Part shown: piece after piece, positions 61,002 to 64,000 of the stretch
Layout of the letters: the number at the start of each line of letters is the position of its first letter
Position numbering within the stretch: position 1 is the stretch's first letter
Assembly: GCA_964402995.1 (NCBI GenBank)
Contig: CAYOEA010000001.1
Coordinates: 62,001 to 126,000 of the forward strand
DNA from: GCA-2686295 sp964402995
Lineage (GTDB): Archaea > Nanobdellota > Nanobdellia > Woesearchaeales > GCA-2686295
Length of the DNA stretch: 64,000 nucleotides
Direction: 5' to 3'
Translations under genes and position numbers: made by a program
Notes under the pieces: generated by a model
Told to the model about the DNA's origin: nothing
The model's database searches: none
What the model saw: the letters and a program-made list of their open reading frames with translations, nothing else

Positions 61002-62272
61002 TTTTTCTTCCTCACTACTTTGTATTTTTTCTCAATAGATTCTTTTAGTTCATTATCAATTAAACATACTTCTTCGAATCCATCAGGATGAACTTCACCT
61101 TTTTTGAATAAGTGATATTCTCCTTCAACACCAAAGCTAATCTTTTTTCTAATTAATTGAATTAATCTTTCTTCTAAAATAAGCATCGCAGGAAGACCAA
61201 ATAAAGTTATTAATAATGAAAAGAAAACTCCAATTGCCATAAGTAAACCAAATCGGCCCATTTCAGGCATAAGACCAAACAAGAATGCTAAGAATGCAAA
61301 TATTGTTGAGAATGCAGCACCCATAATCGCAGCACCACTATCTACAACTGCTTCTTCAATTGCATCCTTTATTGAAAGACCTTTTTTTCTTTCGAACTTA
61401 AATTTGTTCATTAAATGAATAGCATAATCAATTCCAATTCCAATAACCATTGCAGCAACACCGCCAGCAAGAGTTGAAATTGGAAGACCAGTATAACCCA
61501 TAGTTCCATAAAGCCAATTAACACTTAATGTAACAACAAGAATGGGAACAAGAGCGCTTGAAAAAGTTCCAAATAAAATCATAGTAATTAAGAAAACTGC
61601 AAATGTTGAAATCCATTGAGTGCTTGTTCTATCACTCGAAATTAATTCTCCAAGTTTTTGTTGAATAATAGGAGTTCCAGTAAGTTTTACTACAACACCA
61701 GGAGGAGTTCCAGCAGATTCAATATCTTTTTTTAATCTCTTTGCTAAAAGATTCATTCGAGTATCATCAGCACTAATATCAGTTGACGCGATAATTAAAG
61801 TACTTGAATAATCTGAATTCATAAAAGATGTAAATAAGGGTTTTAATTCTTCATTTGAATATATTTGACTTAATTCTTCTATGTTAGGACTTGGATTTAC
61901 TGATTGAACCACTCCAACAATAGAAAAGGTATTTAGAATATCATTATTTTGACGCACTATAGTTTCAAGCTGGGTGACAAAAGAATAAATTTCTTCATCT
62001 CGAATATCATTTATCGCATAAGGATTTGATGTTTCCCTATCAAGTTCAATTATAATACCAATCATATCTTGACCCATACCTTGATCTCGCAGTGCATTGA
62101 AAGCTTTAATCTCTTCAATGTGCTTTGGCATCATTTGTTCAAGAGAAGCCACAGTTCGCACTTTTGAGACACCTCCAAACAGAATAATAGTTACTGCAAT
62201 GACTAAAAGTATTGCTAAGTAAGGGTGCTCAGATTGGAAATGCGCTATTTTTCTTAAAAAGTTTTTCTGCAT
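60998..62272 (-). CDS. RND/MMPL-type exporter subunit (first half)
   Basis: 424 residues from the ATG at 62272 (MQKNFLRKIAHFQ); the frame extends upstream without a plausible start. First helix (about 17-34), extracytoplasmic loop with AFNALRDQGMGQDMIGIIIE, and a C-terminal bundle with MVIGIGIDYAIHLMNKFKFE, the same Asp/His motif as its partner. A soluble cytoplasmic tail (about 375-424) is Lys/Glu-rich. First gene of an operon with the second RND half, a COG1361 protein and a DUF2892 protein. Confidence 0.9.
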   Translation of the reverse strand: MQKNFLRKIAHFQSEHPYLAILLVIAVTIILFGGVSKVRTVASLEQMMPKHIEEIKAFNALRDQGMGQDMIGIIIELDRETSNPYAINDIRDEEIYSFVTQLETIVRQNNDILNTFSIVGVVQSVNPSPNIEELSQIYSNEELKPLFTSFMNSDYSSTLIIASTDISADDTRMNLLAKRLKKDIESAGTPPGVVVKLTGTPIIQQKLGELISSDRTSTQWISTFAVFLITMILFGTFSSALVPILVVTLSVNWLYGTMGYTGLPISTLAGGVAAMVIGIGIDYAIHLMNKFKFERKKGLSIKDAIEEAVVDSGAAIMGAAFSTIFAFLAFLFGLMPEMGRFGLLMAIGVFFSLLITLFGLPAMLILEERLIQLIRKKISFGVEGEYHLFKKGEVHPDGFEEVCLIDNELKESIEKKYKVVRKKK

Positions 62273-62406
62273 AATAATCACTTGTGTAATTTGCTTACAG
62301 TACCGTGGAAATCTGACACATATATAAATGATTCTAACTTGTGCAAGAAACAAAAGAAAACTGCACAAGGGAAAGAAATAAAAAGATAAGAACAAAAAAG
62401 GTAAAT

Positions 62407-62814
62407 ATGACCAAAGTATTCATATCATATAGATTCACAGGAGAAGATAAAGTAGAACTAGTAAAAACAATGACAGAGCTAGAAGATACCATAAAAGAAA
62501 AAAAATACAAAGTTTATTCCACAATACATGATAACAAACAATTTGCAAATGAAAACTGGAGCGGAAAACAAATACTAAGAAAAGCATATGACGAAATAGA
62601 CAATTCAGAGAAATGTTTATTCTTTGTCAGGAAAGAAGATATAAGTCAAGGAATGTTATTAGAACTAGGATATGCAATGGCAAAAGAAAAAGAATTAATC
62701 CTAGCAATAAAAAAAGATATAAAGAAAAGTATATATAGAAGACAAATAGATAAAGTAATTGAGTTTGAGAATTTTGAAGAACTCAAAGAAAAATTATCAA
62801 AAAATAATTGGTAG
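62407..62814 (+). CDS. TIR-like or nucleoside deoxyribosyltransferase-like protein
   Basis: 135 residues from the ATG at 62407. MTKVFISYRFTGED resembles the first strand of TIR domains (VFISYR). SEKCLFFVRKEDISQGMLLE followed by LGYAMAKEKELILAIKK resembles the nucleoside 2-deoxyribosyltransferase family, whose catalytic Glu lies in the same place. Both families share one fold and cleave N-glycosidic bonds, so nucleotide or NAD turnover is possible. It is six bases from the next gene, an HTH regulator. Confidence 0.7.
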   Translation: MTKVFISYRFTGEDKVELVKTMTELEDTIKEKKYKVYSTIHDNKQFANENWSGKQILRKAYDEIDNSEKCLFFVRKEDISQGMLLELGYAMAKEKELILAIKKDIKKSIYRRQIDKVIEFENFEELKEKLSKNNW

Positions 62815-62820
62815 ACACAA

Positions 62821-63171
62821 ATGGCAAACGTACAATTCGCATGTAAAACAATACCAGTAGAACAAATACTAAAATGTTCATTTGGTTTGAATAAAACAGA
62901 AGTTGTAGTTCTAAAAAGAATATTTAATGAAACAGAAGAAATAGAAATGCCAGAACTTATCAAGAAAATAAAGAAAGACAGAACAACAATCCAGCGAGCA
63001 CTAAAAAACTTAACAACAAAAAACTTATTGATAAGAAGACAAATCAACCTTGAAAGAGGAGGATATGTGTATACATACAAAGTTAGAGATAAAAATGAAG
63101 TCAAAAACGAGATAACAGAAATATTTAATGCATTCGCAGAAAAAGTAAAATTTGAGCTTGAAAACTGGTAA
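62821..63171 (+). CDS. winged-helix transcriptional regulator (TrmB/MarR-like)
   Basis: 116 residues. Helix-turn-helix MPELIKKIKKDRTTIQRALK followed by the wing (RRQINLERGGYVYTYKV), typical of archaeal TrmB/MarR-like regulators. The N-terminus has two cysteines (FACKTIPVEQILKC) that might sense redox state or metal. It is cotranscribed with the TIR/deoxyribosyltransferase-like gene (six-base gap), so it may control that gene or respond to its product. Confidence 0.85.
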   Translation: MANVQFACKTIPVEQILKCSFGLNKTEVVVLKRIFNETEEIEMPELIKKIKKDRTTIQRALKNLTTKNLLIRRQINLERGGYVYTYKVRDKNEVKNEITEIFNAFAEKVKFELENW

Positions 63172-63325
63172 GTATAATTAATTTTCATTAACTCTTAACA
63201 AAAAACAAAATAAAAAAAATTATTTATCTTTTGAAATATAGTTTATAATTAGATTTAGAAATAAATATATTACAAACTAATTAACAGCAAACTTTTTAAA
63301 AGAATTCTGATTTTTTAAGAGATAT

Positions 63326-63483
63326 GTCGAGGTAGTTCAGCCCGGTTAGAGCGCCACGCTCATAAACACTTGAGCGATGAGACAATCTCTTGTCGATGAT
63401 TATTCAAGTTGGTGCATCGTGGATGTCGGGGGTTCAATTAAGGCCCGTTAGTTCGGACTTAAGAACAGATCCCCTCCTCGACA
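63326..63483 (+). tRNA. tRNA with CAT anticodon (Met or Ile2) carrying two introns
   Basis: Acceptor GTCGAGG/CCTCGAC, D-arm GTTC/GAGC, anticodon stem CCACG/CGTGG around CTCATAA, T-stem GGGGG/CCCCT. Intron 1, about 52 nt (about 63366-63417), follows the anticodon loop; its BHB is relaxed, so the exact ends are uncertain. Intron 2, 31 nt (63438-63468), lies in the T-loop: GTTC pairs with GAAC, bulges AAT and AGA, which gives loop TTCAAAT after splicing. No GGG:CCC anticodon-stem pairs, so it is not the initiator. A TATA-like CTTTTTAAAAG lies about 30 bases upstream. Confidence 0.87.
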
Positions 63484-63517
63484 TACTTTTTATCTTAAAA
63501 AAGAGAGTGTAGACAAT

Positions 63518-63961
63518 ATGGATATATGGGTTCATAGTATCGTTACAACAATTCTAATCGTAATCTTATGGCCATTCTTTGGAGCATGGGCACTCTTAGC
63601 CGCAGTAAGTGGAATCTTAATTGATGCAGACCATGTATTTTGGCACATGCTAAAAACAGGCAAACTAAATCTAAAGAAAGCATACAAATACTGTAAAAAA
63701 ATTGGTAACACAGAAGATAAAGCAGAATATCATAAAATGCATTTAATACTACATACTTACGATACGTTTCTATTAGGTGTTGCACTTGCAATGATTTGGC
63801 CAATCTTCATACCACTAACAATTGGTCATCTAATACATTTAATCATGGACTTTATATGGGTAGAAATACAATGGAACGGGACAGACTTCAAACTAATGTT
63901 TTCAAAATCAACATTTAAATTCTTATTCAAACTTATTTCTGGAGAGAAAATTAACACATAA
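63518..63961 (+). CDS. membrane protein, metal-dependent hydrolase-like (DUF457-like)
   Basis: 147 residues, with three or four hydrophobic segments. The motif GILIDADHVFWHML near residue 40 and later HLILHTYDT and GHLIHLIMDF resemble the His/Asp ligands of the membrane-bound metal-dependent hydrolase family (YdjM/DUF457-like, GxxxxDxDH). A lipid or phosphoester substrate is possible. It begins 35 bases after the tRNA(CAU) gene. Confidence 0.72.
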   Translation: MDIWVHSIVTTILIVILWPFFGAWALLAAVSGILIDADHVFWHMLKTGKLNLKKAYKYCKKIGNTEDKAEYHKMHLILHTYDTFLLGVALAMIWPIFIPLTIGHLIHLIMDFIWVEIQWNGTDFKLMFSKSTFKFLFKLISGEKINT

Positions 63962-64000
63962 AACAATTTTTTAGTTCTAAACCACAAATATTTATAAATC

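Noticed and set aside
63366..63417. Box C/D guide RNA in the anticodon intron of tRNA(CAU)
   Set aside because: GATGA-like words resemble box C, but no CTGA box D is found at a suitable distance.
1..64000. Insertion sequences, transposases, integrases, toxin-antitoxin or phage genes
   Set aside because: None recognised on either strand. The only repeats are the tandem arrays and palindromes listed.

Overview
The window is AT-rich archaeal chromosome. Archaeal or archaeal-eukaryotic markers are spread along it: ribosomal protein eS17 beside Alba, a ZPR1 zinc-finger protein, archaeal-type FAD synthase (RibL), an archaeal OB-DHH (RecJ-like) nuclease, SepF, MetRS and ArgRS, TATA boxes about 25-30 bases before many start codons, and tRNA genes with bulge-helix-bulge introns. 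Several tiny proteins of a kind I associate with DPANN archaea (Woesearchaeota/Pacearchaeota-like) suggest that group. The lineage is an inference. Two runs of exactly 100 N (36688-36787 and 53522-53621) are scaffold gaps of unknown true length.

Layout. 1-5.8 kb: an ABC export operon (ATPase, COG1361-type extracellular protein, FtsX/MacB permease) and small membrane or basic proteins. 5.8-16.9 kb: two SGNH hydrolases, a two-component pair, cupin, hemerythrin, tRNA selenouridine synthase, an SDR, a secreted MsrB-MsrA lipoprotein, an ArsC-like protein and a radical SAM protein. 16.9-29.5 kb: circularly permuted GTPase, Tex, YkgJ-like protein, hydrolases, CsaA, a GT-C glycosyltransferase, a third SGNH protein, MetRS, a GH3-family protein, a ZIP transporter and a DUF5679 zinc ribbon. 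29.6-39.3 kb: SufE, a phosphoesterase, a DUF1858-HesB fusion, a fourth SGNH protein, ferredoxin, ROK kinase, SepF, ZPR1, PhoH and a Cys-rich micropeptide. 39.4-48.4 kb: ArgRS, an NDH-2-like flavoprotein, the DHH nuclease, a hybrid histidine kinase and tRNA-Arg. 48.5-55.4 kb: Alba/eS17, a COG1361 protein, two related lipoproteins, RibL, a minimal histone-fold protein and a GluRS-like protein without catalytic motifs. 55.4-64 kb: a tRNA-Ala locus with a 140-nt T-loop intron, a dicarboxylate symporter, an RND-type exporter pair with its own COG1361 protein, a TIR/deoxyribosyltransferase-like protein with an HTH regulator, and a tRNA(CAU) with two introns.

The most unusual signals are these. (1) Introns sit in the T-loops of two tRNAs, and partial tRNA copies are nested around tRNA-Ala. 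(2) At three separate loci the last codons of a gene plus its hairpin terminator are tandemly duplicated; both assembly gaps coincide with such loci. (3) A 49-residue Gly/Cys-rich peptide shares a perfect palindromic operator, TTAACTATAGTTAA, with a distant hemerythrin gene. (4) A GluRS homologue has lost both catalytic signatures. (5) A 56-residue histone-fold protein is present. (6) Two different exporter types are each encoded with a COG1361 protein, suggesting an archaeal adaptor-like partner.

Functional themes: envelope export and modification (ABC and RND exporters, COG1361 proteins, SGNH enzymes, glycosyltransferase), redox and Fe-S handling (Msr, hemerythrin, SufE, HesB, ferredoxin, YkgJ-like), and translation and tRNA biology.
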